Origin: Candidatus Peregrinibacteria bacterium CG11_big_fil_rev_8_21_14_0_20_49_14
GTDB taxonomy: Bacteria; Patescibacteriota; Gracilibacteria; Peribacterales; Peribacteraceae
NCBI GenBank assembly: GCA_002787035.1
Contig: PCVP01000014.1
Span: forward strand, 50,422 to 114,421
Reading direction: 5' to 3'
Length of the DNA stretch: 64,000 nucleotides
Shown: piece by piece, positions 1 to 7,663 of the stretch
How positions within the stretch are numbered: the first letter of the stretch is position 1
How the letters are laid out: every line of letters starts with the position of its first letter
Position numbers and translations under genes: made by a program
Notes under the pieces: model-generated
What the model was told of the DNA's origin: nothing
The model's input: only the letters and a program-made list of their open reading frames with translations
The model's database searches: none

Positions 1-459
1 ACAAGATGGCGCCACCTCTGGGAGAGTGTTCCGGATCACATACTTGAAATAGATACGCAAGGAACTATTTTGCTTATCAATAAAGTTCTTCCACAGTACG
101 AAATAAAGAATGTAATAGGTTCCAGTGTGTTTAGTTATGTGCCGGATCACCATCATGAAGCACTACGAAAAGCAATAACAGACGCATTGGAGACACGTGA
201 AATGCATCAGTATGAAATTCCGACGTTTGCAGGCGGGGCTACCACATGGTGGACGAATCGCATTGTTCCTCTCATTCATAACAACGCGATAGTGACACTT
301 CTTATTATTGCTACAAATGTGACTTCCATAAAAGAGAAAGAGCAGGAGCTTTCGAAACAAAATTTACAACTGAAGGCGTTGAATAAAGAGCTGAAGACAC
401 AGGCGAAAAAGCTGCGGTTTCTGGAGGAAGAGAACACGAGACTGAAGGCTAAATTTTAG
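1..459 (+). CDS. PAS-domain protein, C-terminal part (5' end outside window)
   Basis: The reading frame is open from base 1, so the first in-frame TTG at 70 is internal and the true start lies upstream. The visible 152 residues begin TRWRHLWESVPDHILEIDTQG and continue as a typical PAS sensor fold: a strand with an IDTQG turn, helices, then a strand pair around TWWTNRIVPL and VTLLIIATNVT. A charged, coiled-coil-like tail (about 45 residues from KEKEQELSKQ) ends the protein. PAS domains bind small ligands or sense redox state. No kinase or cyclase domain follows, so the output, if any, must lie upstream. It could be an orphan sensor or adaptor. PAS identification is fairly sure; ligand and role are unknown. 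Confidence 0.75.
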   Translation, partial: TRWRHLWESVPDHILEIDTQGTILLINKVLPQYEIKNVIGSSVFSYVPDHHHEALRKAITDALETREMHQYEIPTFAGGATTWWTNRIVPLIHNNAIVTLLIIATNVTSIKEKEQELSKQNLQLKALNKELKTQAKKLRFLEEENTRLKAKF

Positions 460-460
460 T

Positions 461-608
461 GGTTTATCATGAGCGAGGGTAAGGAGGGGCAGTTCGACTC
501 ACTTTGCTACGCTTCGTTCGCTCACTGTCATTAGACTTTTTTGGAGATTTTAATGGTTTACCATGAGCGAGGAGTTCGCTGAAAGCGAACGACGAGTCGA
601 ATGGTGGG
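461..608. repeat. tRNA-adjacent repeat, two related units
   Basis: Two units begin with the same core, GGTTTAyCATGAGCGAGG, at 461-478 and 555-572. The second unit (555-608) contains a perfect hairpin, GTTCGCT-GAA-AGCGAAC at 574-590. It runs directly into the 3' end of the tRNA-Ile gene on the minus strand. A near-identical copy of this second unit follows tRNA-Val at 3946-3995. No T-run follows the hairpin, so it is not a classical terminator. There is no open reading frame of note in 460-601. Confidence 0.8.
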
Positions 609-678
609 CCAGGGTGGACTTGAACCACCGACCTCCGGTTTATAAGTCCGGGGCTCTAACCAGCTGAGCTACTGGCCC
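602..678 (-). tRNA. tRNA-Ile with anticodon UAU
   Basis: Read on the minus strand this is a complete cloverleaf with an encoded CCA. The acceptor arms GGGCCAG and CTGGCCC pair perfectly, followed by discriminator A and CCA. The D arm (GCTC/GAGC) and the T arm with GGTTCAAGTCC are normal, and overall it closely resembles bacterial tRNA-Ile(GAU). The anticodon loop is CTTATAA, giving anticodon UAU, which reads AUA directly. The closing pair of the anticodon stem looks like an A-A mismatch. Most bacteria read AUA with a CAU tRNA modified to lysidine, so an encoded UAU is notable. Confidence 0.88.
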
Positions 679-823
679 TTACTGAATAATACAAAGATCT
701 GAAGGAAAAGTAACGGCAGTTAAGAACGCGCAGTAAGTGGCTGCCGAGCTTTACCACAAGGCAGTCTACAGAAAATGCACGCCGTGAAAAGCGTGTTATT
801 CGTAAGAATAATGATCAGGGGAA

Positions 824-1270
824 TTACTTCTCCTGAATCACTTCTATGGTCATAGGAACATCTGTTCCTACGAGGTTCACTGTAATTTCGTGAACACCGA
901 GTGACTTAATAGGCTCTGAAACCTTGATTGCTTCATCTTTCACATCAAGCTTCAGCTGTGACTTGATTTCTTCTGCAATAACCTTTTCTGCAATGGCTGC
1001 GTACAATTTGCCTGTCTTGGTAGCCTTTCGTGCAAACTTGATGGTCTTACCTTTCAGCTCGGAAGCACCGGCCTGCTGAGCAGACATTTCAGCAACCTTT
1101 TCCTCTGCCCTACGGCGAATCTGCTCGGCGTAGCGACGTCGAACGGTTGGGGTGGCAACAAGAGCTTTGCGATGTGGCAACAGATTGTTCATTGCGTATC
1201 CGTCTCCCACTATAAGCAGGTCGTTCTTTTTGCCGATGCCGGGTAGGTCTTCGAGGAGTAAAACTTCCAT
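824..1270 (-). CDS. rplI: 50S ribosomal protein L9
   Basis: L9 binds domain V of 23S rRNA and bridges neighbouring ribosomes. The 148-residue protein has the usual family length. It begins MEVLLLEDLPGIGKKND, matching the L9 N-terminal RNA-binding domain, then a long charged helix (about 50-80), then the C-terminal domain. The frame extends 13 codons further upstream, but the family start is the ATG at 1270. It lies downstream of the solute-binding protein gene on the same strand rather than beside rpsF or rpsR. Presence of L9 is useful taxonomically because several Candidate Phyla Radiation groups lack it. Identification is secure. Confidence 0.95.
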   Translation of the reverse strand: MEVLLLEDLPGIGKKNDLLIVGDGYAMNNLLPHRKALVATPTVRRRYAEQIRRRAEEKVAEMSAQQAGASELKGKTIKFARKATKTGKLYAAIAEKVIAEEIKSQLKLDVKDEAIKVSEPIKSLGVHEITVNLVGTDVPMTIEVIQEK

Positions 1271-1344
1271 AGAATTGTTTCTAAAGCCGACCCACTCTAC
1301 TCGGGTCAAGAAGCCTTGTCAACGGTTTTATATGAAATGCGAAT

Positions 1345-3549
1345 TTACTCCAAAGCATTTGGCGAAAAAAGCCAAGAAAAGAGCGAGAGCCAACTTTTTC
1401 CCCTTTGGAACACTCTTTCTTCCTGCAGGTACCAACGGTGCAATGTAAGGAATCTATCTGAGTGGAGGGACGGTTTTCCGAGTCGGACTCCATTCAGACG
1501 GGTGTTGTATGCAAAAGTATACATAGGGGAGTAGAGGAAGACTGCGGGAACATCTTGCCGTAAGACTTCTTTCAAATCTTGTAATGCTTCGGCTTGCTCT
1601 CCTGCATCACCGGTTTCTCGAATAGTTTCCAAAAGAGAATCTGCATCGAACGAAGAGTACTGAGACAAATTATAGGCATCTATGCGCAAATCTGACCTCT
1701 TGCCCGTAAACTGCTGAATGCCACTGCTGTGCCAGTAGGGGTAGCTATCCAGGTTATCCAATAGTGACTGGCCGAAAAGAAGAACATCGTAATCTCTGTT
1801 TATCAGCTTTTCTTCAAATTGACTTCTGGTTTCGGGAATTTCTATGCCCACATGCACACCCAGTTCTGCCCATTGCTTTTTCACTTCTTCTGCAATTGTT
1901 TTGTACTGAGGAGGAGTATTACTGGTGAGAAGGCGCAGAGAGAGTTTTTCTCCCTGAGTATTTATACGTATGTCTGTGGGATCTGTGGAAAGACGCCTCC
2001 TGAGAAAGTTCTTTTCCAAATACATATCTGCCACGGTGATTCTCTCATTTTCAGGTAACTTTTCATCTCGTGAGTCTATAAACTGATGCAGAATTTTCTG
2101 CTCCAAAGAAGCGGCTTTGTATTCCTGAGCCTTCACTGTTCGCCAAAGATAGAAAGAATCGAGAATATTTCCGCGTTTATCCTGCAACTGAAGAAGATTA
2201 TTTCCCAGTGCAATGCTACCGGTTCCGCCATGAGTCGGCAGTGCTATGTGCCACGATCCTGTTTGAGTGGATTGCTCCAGAGGAATGTTGTTGAGCATGT
2301 ATGCACTTTGAGACTCCAAAAATGAACCCGTTATGAGCAGAGAGGCACCTGTATCCAAATACACTATGGATTCCGTGTGCAGCGGACCTCTTTTGTTTGC
2401 TTCCCAGCGTTCAAGTAAGCGTTGTAATCTGACTTTTTCAGGTAAATGCCAATCGGAAGAGAAAAAAGCACCTTGTGCAAGATTGGGGTCGAACTGATAC
2501 CTCCAATCAGAATCATTGATTTCCATGAGGGGAGTATCGATGATTATCAGTTCGTTCATCTTCTTCACTATCGCTTGTTTGTTCGTACCCAATTGTAATC
2601 CCAGACGTAGTTTCTGATCCGCCAAAATATCTTTATCCAAATTAAAGAAGAGTGCCACATACTGTGGAAGAGAATAGTTGGAAGCTCTGAAACTGCTTGG
2701 AATAATCGGGTCTCCAACGTCATTTCTTGGTACCAATCTCACTCCGTCAAGATTTCTGATATCCGAAAGCAAGGTGTTGTAATCCGGGAACATGCGAAAG
2801 ACAATTCTCTCAAGATGATAAAATGGCTCCAATGGTCTGGAGAAACGCTCCAGCGTGATTTCCACGCTGAGATCTGTTTGTACAAGACGTTTAAAGGCGT
2901 ATGGCCCTGCTCCGACGGGTTCGAAACCGAAGTCCAATACCTGGTCAAACTTACTCACAGGAACACCCTCGAACGACCGTTCAGGAATAAGTCCCAACGT
3001 TAAGTTGCTCGCAAAGAATCTGTAGGGCTTTGCCAAAGTAAATTTTACAGTCCTTTGATCCACTTTCTCTATTTCCACACCCAAAAAGTTTTGTCGCAAC
3101 AGTGTGTTTGGAAACTCATCGCTTTGAACGGAGCGGAATGTAAAAATCACATCATCTGCGGTAACCGGGTGCGGAATCTCTTGAGTGGAATCGTGCCAGA
3201 ACAGGTTCTCGCGTAGTCGTACGGTATACACTTTGTTATCGGGAGTGACAGTAAGAACCCCTAAGTCATCTTCTATCTTCTGCGTTTCGGGATTGTATTT
3301 TTGGAGTCCCGCAAAGACGAGAGAAACGATATCTCTGTTCACATCATTGGTAATAATAAACCACGGAAGTAAGGGTTGCAGTTCACCGACAGACCCTTCT
3401 ATATAGGTACCGCCCTGGTCCGGTACCAAGACAGTGCTGTCTATGTAAAACCTTCGCAGTAAAATGGTGGCACTTATAAGAAAGAGGAGCACCAGAGCGA
3501 CGAGAACGGTGCGCTCAAATTTTGCGAAAATGCGAAGAGCTCGAATCAT
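1345..3549 (-). CDS. Membrane-anchored extracellular solute-binding protein, family 5
   Basis: This 734-residue protein resembles OppA/DppA-type substrate-binding proteins that deliver peptides or similar solutes to ABC importers. After a short basic segment, residues about 15-35 form one membrane anchor. Family 5 features follow: LLPWFIITNDVNRDIVSLVFAGL, a KPYRFFASNL stretch, and a C-terminal lobe with DVLLFGQSLLDNLDSYPYWHSSG. It is longer than usual (about 500-600), with an insertion around residues 400-500. The ATG at 3549 is preferred over the upstream TTG because a TATACT box ends 9 bases before it. No permease or ATPase gene is nearby, so it must work with distant partners or act alone. 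Confidence 0.82.
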   Translation of the reverse strand: MIRALRIFAKFERTVLVALVLLFLISATILLRRFYIDSTVLVPDQGGTYIEGSVGELQPLLPWFIITNDVNRDIVSLVFAGLQKYNPETQKIEDDLGVLTVTPDNKVYTVRLRENLFWHDSTQEIPHPVTADDVIFTFRSVQSDEFPNTLLRQNFLGVEIEKVDQRTVKFTLAKPYRFFASNLTLGLIPERSFEGVPVSKFDQVLDFGFEPVGAGPYAFKRLVQTDLSVEITLERFSRPLEPFYHLERIVFRMFPDYNTLLSDIRNLDGVRLVPRNDVGDPIIPSSFRASNYSLPQYVALFFNLDKDILADQKLRLGLQLGTNKQAIVKKMNELIIIDTPLMEINDSDWRYQFDPNLAQGAFFSSDWHLPEKVRLQRLLERWEANKRGPLHTESIVYLDTGASLLITGSFLESQSAYMLNNIPLEQSTQTGSWHIALPTHGGTGSIALGNNLLQLQDKRGNILDSFYLWRTVKAQEYKAASLEQKILHQFIDSRDEKLPENERITVADMYLEKNFLRRRLSTDPTDIRINTQGEKLSLRLLTSNTPPQYKTIAEEVKKQWAELGVHVGIEIPETRSQFEEKLINRDYDVLLFGQSLLDNLDSYPYWHSSGIQQFTGKRSDLRIDAYNLSQYSSFDADSLLETIRETGDAGEQAEALQDLKEVLRQDVPAVFLYSPMYTFAYNTRLNGVRLGKPSLHSDRFLTLHRWYLQEERVFQRGKSWLSLFSWLFSPNALE

Positions 3550-3593
3550 GTGCACCGGAGTATACCGCAAAATTTAGGACGTCGCAGTGCGCA

Positions 3594-3806
3594 CTAGTAG
3601 ACGTACCATTGGAGTATGGCGAGTGCGAAGAATGCGACACTCAACCATATACTTGCTTTGTAGATCACTTTTTCAGCGCCACGACGTTGAACGAAGTTGG
3701 TGGCACCGCTTCCTCCGAATGTTGCAGAAAGCCCTGAAGCTCTGTGCTGAAGAAGAATACTGAATACAAGCAGAACACTGACGATGATTTGTAGAACCAT
3801 AAGCAT
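3594..3806 (-). CDS. secG: Preprotein translocase subunit SecG
   Basis: SecG is the small third subunit of the SecYEG protein export channel. The 70-residue product has two membrane helices (about 4-22 and 49-68) separated by the characteristic loop RASGLSATFGGSGATNFVQRRGAEK. The ATG at 3806 is chosen because a TACACT -10-like box (3813-3818) ends exactly 6 bases upstream, the spacing seen at many starts here; an ATG two codons downstream is possible. It precedes the solute-binding protein gene on the same strand by about 45 bases. Identification is confident. Confidence 0.92.
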   Translation of the reverse strand: MLMVLQIIVSVLLVFSILLQHRASGLSATFGGSGATNFVQRRGAEKVIYKASIWLSVAFFALAILQWYVY

Positions 3807-3871
3807 GAACAAAGTGTAGAGATGCTCTCGATTCTCGGCAATAGTATGCTACACTTTTGCGGCTTTAAATT

Positions 3872-3949
3872 GGGTGGTTAGCTCAGTTGGTCTAGAGCGT
3901 CTGGTTTACACCCAGAAGGTCACTGGTTCGACTCCAGTACCACCCACCA
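3872..3949 (+). tRNA. tRNA-Val with anticodon UAC
   Basis: A full cloverleaf is visible: acceptor GGGTGGT pairs with ACCACCC, and A plus CCA is encoded at 3946-3949. The anticodon stem TCTGG/CCAGA encloses loop TTTACAC, giving anticodon UAC (valine). The T arm contains GGTTCGACTCC. The 3' end runs directly into the same repeat that follows tRNA-Ile at 555-608. Confidence 0.95.
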
Positions 3950-4090
3950 TTCTACTCGTCGTTCCTTTCAGCGAACTCCTCGCTCATGGTAAACCATTCA
4001 ATTCGTTCCTCACTTCGCTCTTCGCTCACATGGTAAACCACGATTCTCTTTTTGATCGAATCGAATGAGTCTGTTTACCATGAACGAAGT
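3946..4090. repeat. Repeat cluster downstream of tRNA-Val
   Basis: Bases 3946-3995, read on the minus strand, match 555-608 nearly base for base, from GGTTTACCATGAGCGAGGAG through to the tRNA CCA end. Two further copies of the core lie at 4021-4040 (minus) and 4073-4090 (plus, GTTTACCATGAACGAAG). The stretch 3950-4150 holds no credible gene. Confidence 0.75.
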
Positions 4091-4153
4091 TGAATGGAGC
4101 GAACGGAGCGTATCGGAGTGATTCGAAGACCCTACAAAACACATATCCGATAA

Positions 4154-4181
4154 TTGACAAGAGTAATTTATAGGTTACTTT
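4154..4181 (+). promoter_or_regulatory. Leaderless promoter of the gene at 4188
   Basis: A perfect -35 TTGACA (4154-4159), a 16-base spacer, and a -10-like TACTTT (4176-4181) end 6 bases before the ATG. Transcription would begin at or next to the start codon. No Shine-Dalgarno site is present. Confidence 0.65.
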
Positions 4182-4187
4182 GTCTTT

Positions 4188-5075
4188 ATGAAAGCTGTTG
4201 AAATCCAAGGAGTGACCAAAAGACCCATTCAGCCTTTTGGGGAAGAGTGGATACCCGATGAAGCAGTAGATATACAAACATTTGTCACACGACATTTGAA
4301 TGCGGTGCAGGAAACAGCGAGAGAGAAGCTGATCATAGTCGTGCAAAATACGACGTCTTTGCCGGATCAAGAATGGTTACCGATTCCTCCCGCATCTGAC
4401 AAAAAAAGTACGTACGCCTTACATGCGGAATTCCTGGGTAAGGTGGACATGCTCATTTGGAAGCTGCAAGGCAAAGAAAGAGCCCCCACAAGGTTTATAT
4501 CGAGTTCCGTTGCTTCAGAGGTCATGCACAGAAACGCAGAAATGCTACGCACCGATGCCGATGACATCTCTATCGAAACAGGGAAGTTTGCGATTCTACT
4601 CAATGCGATTGCTACGGATCTTGCATCGGAGAACCCGTTTCGAGACGTCAATGGTCCCCACACACTGCTGTGGGAAATCGTGAAGGACTGCAACTTGGAA
4701 AGCGCATCGAAATTCATAAGCAGCGGAGTATCACTGACAGATCGGATAATTCACTATTGTTTCGGCGATAAGAAAGGAGACATGATGAAAGAATTTTCCA
4801 GAGTTCGAGAACTCTGCAGACAGAAAATATCCAATTTCAATGATACGTGCGTAGAAGAGCTTATTCCCGATACCTACGCACACGACTGGTGCTCTCAACC
4901 CGACTCCAGTGTCATAGCGTGGAACAGGCTTCCTGAGTCCGATTCGGAAATTCAGGGACCTTGTGCCATGCACTTTGCGCTTCCGGATAGCGAGATGAAT
5001 CAGCAAGATGATCTGCTGCGAGCAGAAGTCCTGGCAGGAAAGATAACGGCAAGAAGGCCAAAAAGAGCGCCGTGA
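4188..5075 (+). CDS. Hypothetical protein, no recognised family
   Basis: I do not recognise this 295-residue protein. It has no signal peptide or membrane segment and looks like a soluble, mixed alpha/beta cytoplasmic protein. A helical middle (about 120-200, for example GKFAILLNAIATDLASENPF) is followed by a Cys-containing C-terminal part and a basic tail ending ARRPKRAP. The start is well supported by a TTGACA/TACTTT promoter only 6 bases upstream. It stands alone between the tRNA-Val repeat region and the surface protein gene at 5162. It is real on promoter and length grounds; the function is unknown. Confidence 0.7.
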   Translation: MKAVEIQGVTKRPIQPFGEEWIPDEAVDIQTFVTRHLNAVQETAREKLIIVVQNTTSLPDQEWLPIPPASDKKSTYALHAEFLGKVDMLIWKLQGKERAPTRFISSSVASEVMHRNAEMLRTDADDISIETGKFAILLNAIATDLASENPFRDVNGPHTLLWEIVKDCNLESASKFISSGVSLTDRIIHYCFGDKKGDMMKEFSRVRELCRQKISNFNDTCVEELIPDTYAHDWCSQPDSSVIAWNRLPESDSEIQGPCAMHFALPDSEMNQQDDLLRAEVLAGKITARRPKRAP

Positions 5076-5161
5076 TCTTTGGCGAAATATACCAGACAAG
5101 ACTCTTGACAATAAATCTATATTTATTCATACTCACAACCTTTTGATTACCCCTACTTCGC

Positions 5162-6979
5162 ATGTTTTGCACATGTCGCCGCATTCAGACCGTTGCAGTC
5201 CTCTCAGGAACTGCACTACTTCTCACCCTCTTTCACACAGTTCTTGTGTCACCGATTGGCACAGAGGCGATTGCAGCTTCCACAGAATGTGCGGACGGAA
5301 TAGATAACGATTTCGACGGAAAAATAGACTACCCACAAGATCCACAGTGTCTCTCTCTTCACGACCAGTCCGAAGGTCCTACGGGAAGAGGCCTGTTTTT
5401 GGATATTACGGACGGACTGAAGACTGTGGCTGCCAACGGACACATGACCTATACTATCAGTCTCAACAGCGACAGAGACGCTATTCAAAACGTGGACGTA
5501 CAATTCTTCATTCCGCATCAGACAAATCTTCTTTCTTCCACGAACGGTGGGAGAACAGCAGGGGACTATGTCGTATGGAGAAACGTATCGGTTAACCCGG
5601 GAACAACGAAGAAACTCTACGTAGACGTCGGTATAAAGCCTCGTGCGCAGCAAGATCTCCTCGTTGTGGGTAAAGTCTATGCCGCAGGAGAAGAAGCAAC
5701 GGACATTACGCGCATAGAAGGAAAAGAAGGAGACCCAAATTTCCAAAATGTTCCTGCATTGCGACTTTCAGTGAGTGATGGAAAAGCCTACGCACAGCCA
5801 AATGAGAAACTTACATACCGCATAGTGGTAGACAATACGCACGGTCCGAGCAGAACGTACAGACTTCGTACGGATCTCTCCACATTCCTTTCGTACGTTA
5901 ATGCCAGCGGAGACCCGCGTGTGGATAAAAGCATCGTAGAATGGACAAGTCAGCAAATTGAAGCCGGAGAAGTACAAGAATTTTATCTCACTGCTCTAGT
6001 GGAACGTGAAACACCAGATAATATGGCAGTACAATTTAAAGTCGCATCGGGACCTTCGGTTGCGAAAGATACGACAGGAATTTACAAAGGAACGATGAAC
6101 TCATCTATCAGCACGTCTATTTCAGACGGTTTGGACAGTGCGACAATCGGAGAGAATGTGACGTATACTCTCGTTATTCGAAATGATACGAACAAACTGG
6201 CAACGGAAGTAGATGCGAATGTTGCACTTCCTCGATACATGGAATTCGTATCTGCGGAAGAAGGAGGACAATGGACAGGAAAGAACGTTCACTGGACAGG
6301 TCTTACCGTCAGTCCTCATGGCTCAAGATCCATTCGTGTCACAGGTAGAATTCGCAGCGATGCGCCCATAGGCACAAAGTTGCGTGCCAGCGGAGAGGTA
6401 AAAGGACACGTTGCCGTAGATCTTACGAATGTCGATACCGTTCGACGCGGAGGAGGAGGTGGAATTGCACTCGGGTTCGGCCCGGTGGCAACATCTTCAC
6501 GTGCTCCAATCATACTGCGAAAGAACGCAGACAGAGGAGAAGTACGCCCCGGCGATACGGTGCGCTACACCCTCTACATGAAGAACAACACGAACCAAGC
6601 CTTCGGAAACCTTGTTGTACAAGACCGCATGGATACGAATTACATGCAAATTCTTGGCGGACAAGGTGGTCAGCAAAGTGACGGCCGTCTATCATGGCGT
6701 GTACCGCAGCTTGCTGCGGGCCAGGAATGGACAACTTCGTACAGTGTGAGGATCGCCCCGTACGTCCCACATGGAGCAACACTGAATAACGTTGTATCCG
6801 TGAGCGGAGACGGAATAGAAACATTCTCACTCACTGAGCGTGTCATGACTTCCAATACGAACGTTATTACGGATCTTCCACCTACCGGCGTTAGCTTCGG
6901 AGGAATATTTGCGACACTCTCAGGACTCCTTGGAATGCTTCCTACATTCCTGCAGAGGAAGAGAAAATTCGTTCTCTAG
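5162..6979 (+). CDS. DUF11-repeat surface protein with LPPTG-like C-terminal sorting signal
   Basis: This 605-residue exported protein starts with a signal or anchor helix (about 11-35). A DGIDNDFDGKIDYPQDPQC calcium-binding-like motif near residue 45 follows. Several DUF11-type beta-sandwich repeats come next, with signatures such as SDGLDSATIGENVTYTLVIRN and PGDTVRYTLYMKNNTNQAF. The C-terminus has LPPTG at about 572-576, then a hydrophobic stretch and a basic tail QRKRKFVL, the layout of a sortase substrate. It is likely a cell-wall or surface stalk or adhesin. A TTGACA box at 5105 with CATACT at 5128 could be its promoter. A strong terminator follows. No sortase gene is visible in the window. 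Confidence 0.82.
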   Translation: MFCTCRRIQTVAVLSGTALLLTLFHTVLVSPIGTEAIAASTECADGIDNDFDGKIDYPQDPQCLSLHDQSEGPTGRGLFLDITDGLKTVAANGHMTYTISLNSDRDAIQNVDVQFFIPHQTNLLSSTNGGRTAGDYVVWRNVSVNPGTTKKLYVDVGIKPRAQQDLLVVGKVYAAGEEATDITRIEGKEGDPNFQNVPALRLSVSDGKAYAQPNEKLTYRIVVDNTHGPSRTYRLRTDLSTFLSYVNASGDPRVDKSIVEWTSQQIEAGEVQEFYLTALVERETPDNMAVQFKVASGPSVAKDTTGIYKGTMNSSISTSISDGLDSATIGENVTYTLVIRNDTNKLATEVDANVALPRYMEFVSAEEGGQWTGKNVHWTGLTVSPHGSRSIRVTGRIRSDAPIGTKLRASGEVKGHVAVDLTNVDTVRRGGGGGIALGFGPVATSSRAPIILRKNADRGEVRPGDTVRYTLYMKNNTNQAFGNLVVQDRMDTNYMQILGGQGGQQSDGRLSWRVPQLAAGQEWTTSYSVRIAPYVPHGATLNNVVSVSGDGIETFSLTERVMTSNTNVITDLPPTGVSFGGIFATLSGLLGMLPTFLQRKRKFVL

Positions 6980-6992
6980 ACAACTATGCATA

Positions 6993-7018
6993 AAAAGCCC
7001 GGTGTAATCCGGGCTTTT
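6993..7018 (+). terminator. Rho-independent terminator after the DUF11 surface protein
   Basis: A perfect 10-bp stem, AAAAGCCCGG / CCGGGCTTTT, with a 6-base loop lies 13 bases after the stop codon. Because A and T runs flank it on both sides, it could also act for the minus-strand gene that ends at 7041. Confidence 0.9.
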
Positions 7019-7040
7019 ATAATAACGAGCGGAAGAGACT

Positions 7041-7358
7041 TTATTGCAGAGAAGTAAATATCTCCTGCATAAGATCTACAATACTGGAGAACGTGAGCTC
7101 GAAAGGGATATCGAGCAGGTTGGCTATAAAACGGACTATAAAAAAAGCGATGAACGACACAAACAGTCCGATGATGGAAAAACGTATAGTATGAACTGCA
7201 CGCTTAATTTTCTCTTCATTTCCCGCAGAGAGAATGAATGAGATGCCTCCGAAGATGATGTACACAAGGCAGAGGATGGTAGCAATGATGAGTCCGAGAG
7301 CTACGAAGGTAGCAATGATCTCTATAACGCTAGCGTTCTCAAGCAAATCTCTGAGCAT
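7041..7358 (-). CDS. Small membrane protein resembling T4SS pilin-like family
   Basis: The 105-residue product has two main hydrophobic segments: about 12-40 (IEIIATFVALGLIIATILCLVYIIFGG) and about 60-85. They are joined by ISFILSAGNEEKIKRAVHTIRFSIIGL. The pattern of a helix, a GG(I)xFxxSxGNEEKxKxA linker and a second helix is typical of the VirB2/TrbC-like pilin family common in Candidate Phyla Radiation genomes. It lies 18 bases downstream of khpA on the same strand and may be co-transcribed. A terminator shared with the facing gene follows. The family call is by pattern only; a holin-like or generic membrane protein is the alternative. Confidence 0.6.
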   Translation of the reverse strand: MLRDLLENASVIEIIATFVALGLIIATILCLVYIIFGGISFILSAGNEEKIKRAVHTIRFSIIGLFVSFIAFFIVRFIANLLDIPFELTFSSIVDLMQEIFTSLQ

Positions 7359-7376
7359 ACGCTGAGGGGGGAGAAA

Positions 7377-7649
7377 TTAGGAAGTTGTACCTGAACCGGG
7401 CTCAAGTACCTTAAGGTTAATACGCTTGGATGTATTGCCTCCCACGATTCGCAGGAGAGTACGGAGTGCCTTAATGGTTTGGCCTCCTTTTCCTATCAGT
7501 TTTCCCATATCGCGCTCGCTTACCTGGATGGTATGCAAAATTCCAAGATCGTCTTCATGAGACTCTATGCGAAGTTCTTCCTTATCTTCCACCAATGATT
7601 CTAAGACGTACTGAAGGAAGCCTGCGCCTGGAAATTCAGTTGTGCTCAT
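7377..7649 (-). CDS. khpA: KH-domain RNA-binding protein KhpA/YlqC
   Basis: This 90-residue protein is a single KH domain. The nucleic-acid binding loop GKLIGKGGQTIKALR (GxxG) sits at about 52-66, preceded by the LGILHTIQVSERDMG strand. KhpA is a small RNA chaperone that in Firmicutes pairs with KhpB/Jag and affects cell division and elongation. The gene lies 15 bases after rpsP on the same strand, the classic rpsP-ylqC order. An N-terminal ATG at 7649 fits. Confident. Confidence 0.92.
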   Translation of the reverse strand: MSTTEFPGAGFLQYVLESLVEDKEELRIESHEDDLGILHTIQVSERDMGKLIGKGGQTIKALRTLLRIVGGNTSKRINLKVLEPGSGTTS

Positions 7650-7663
7650 ACGATGGAAGTGTA

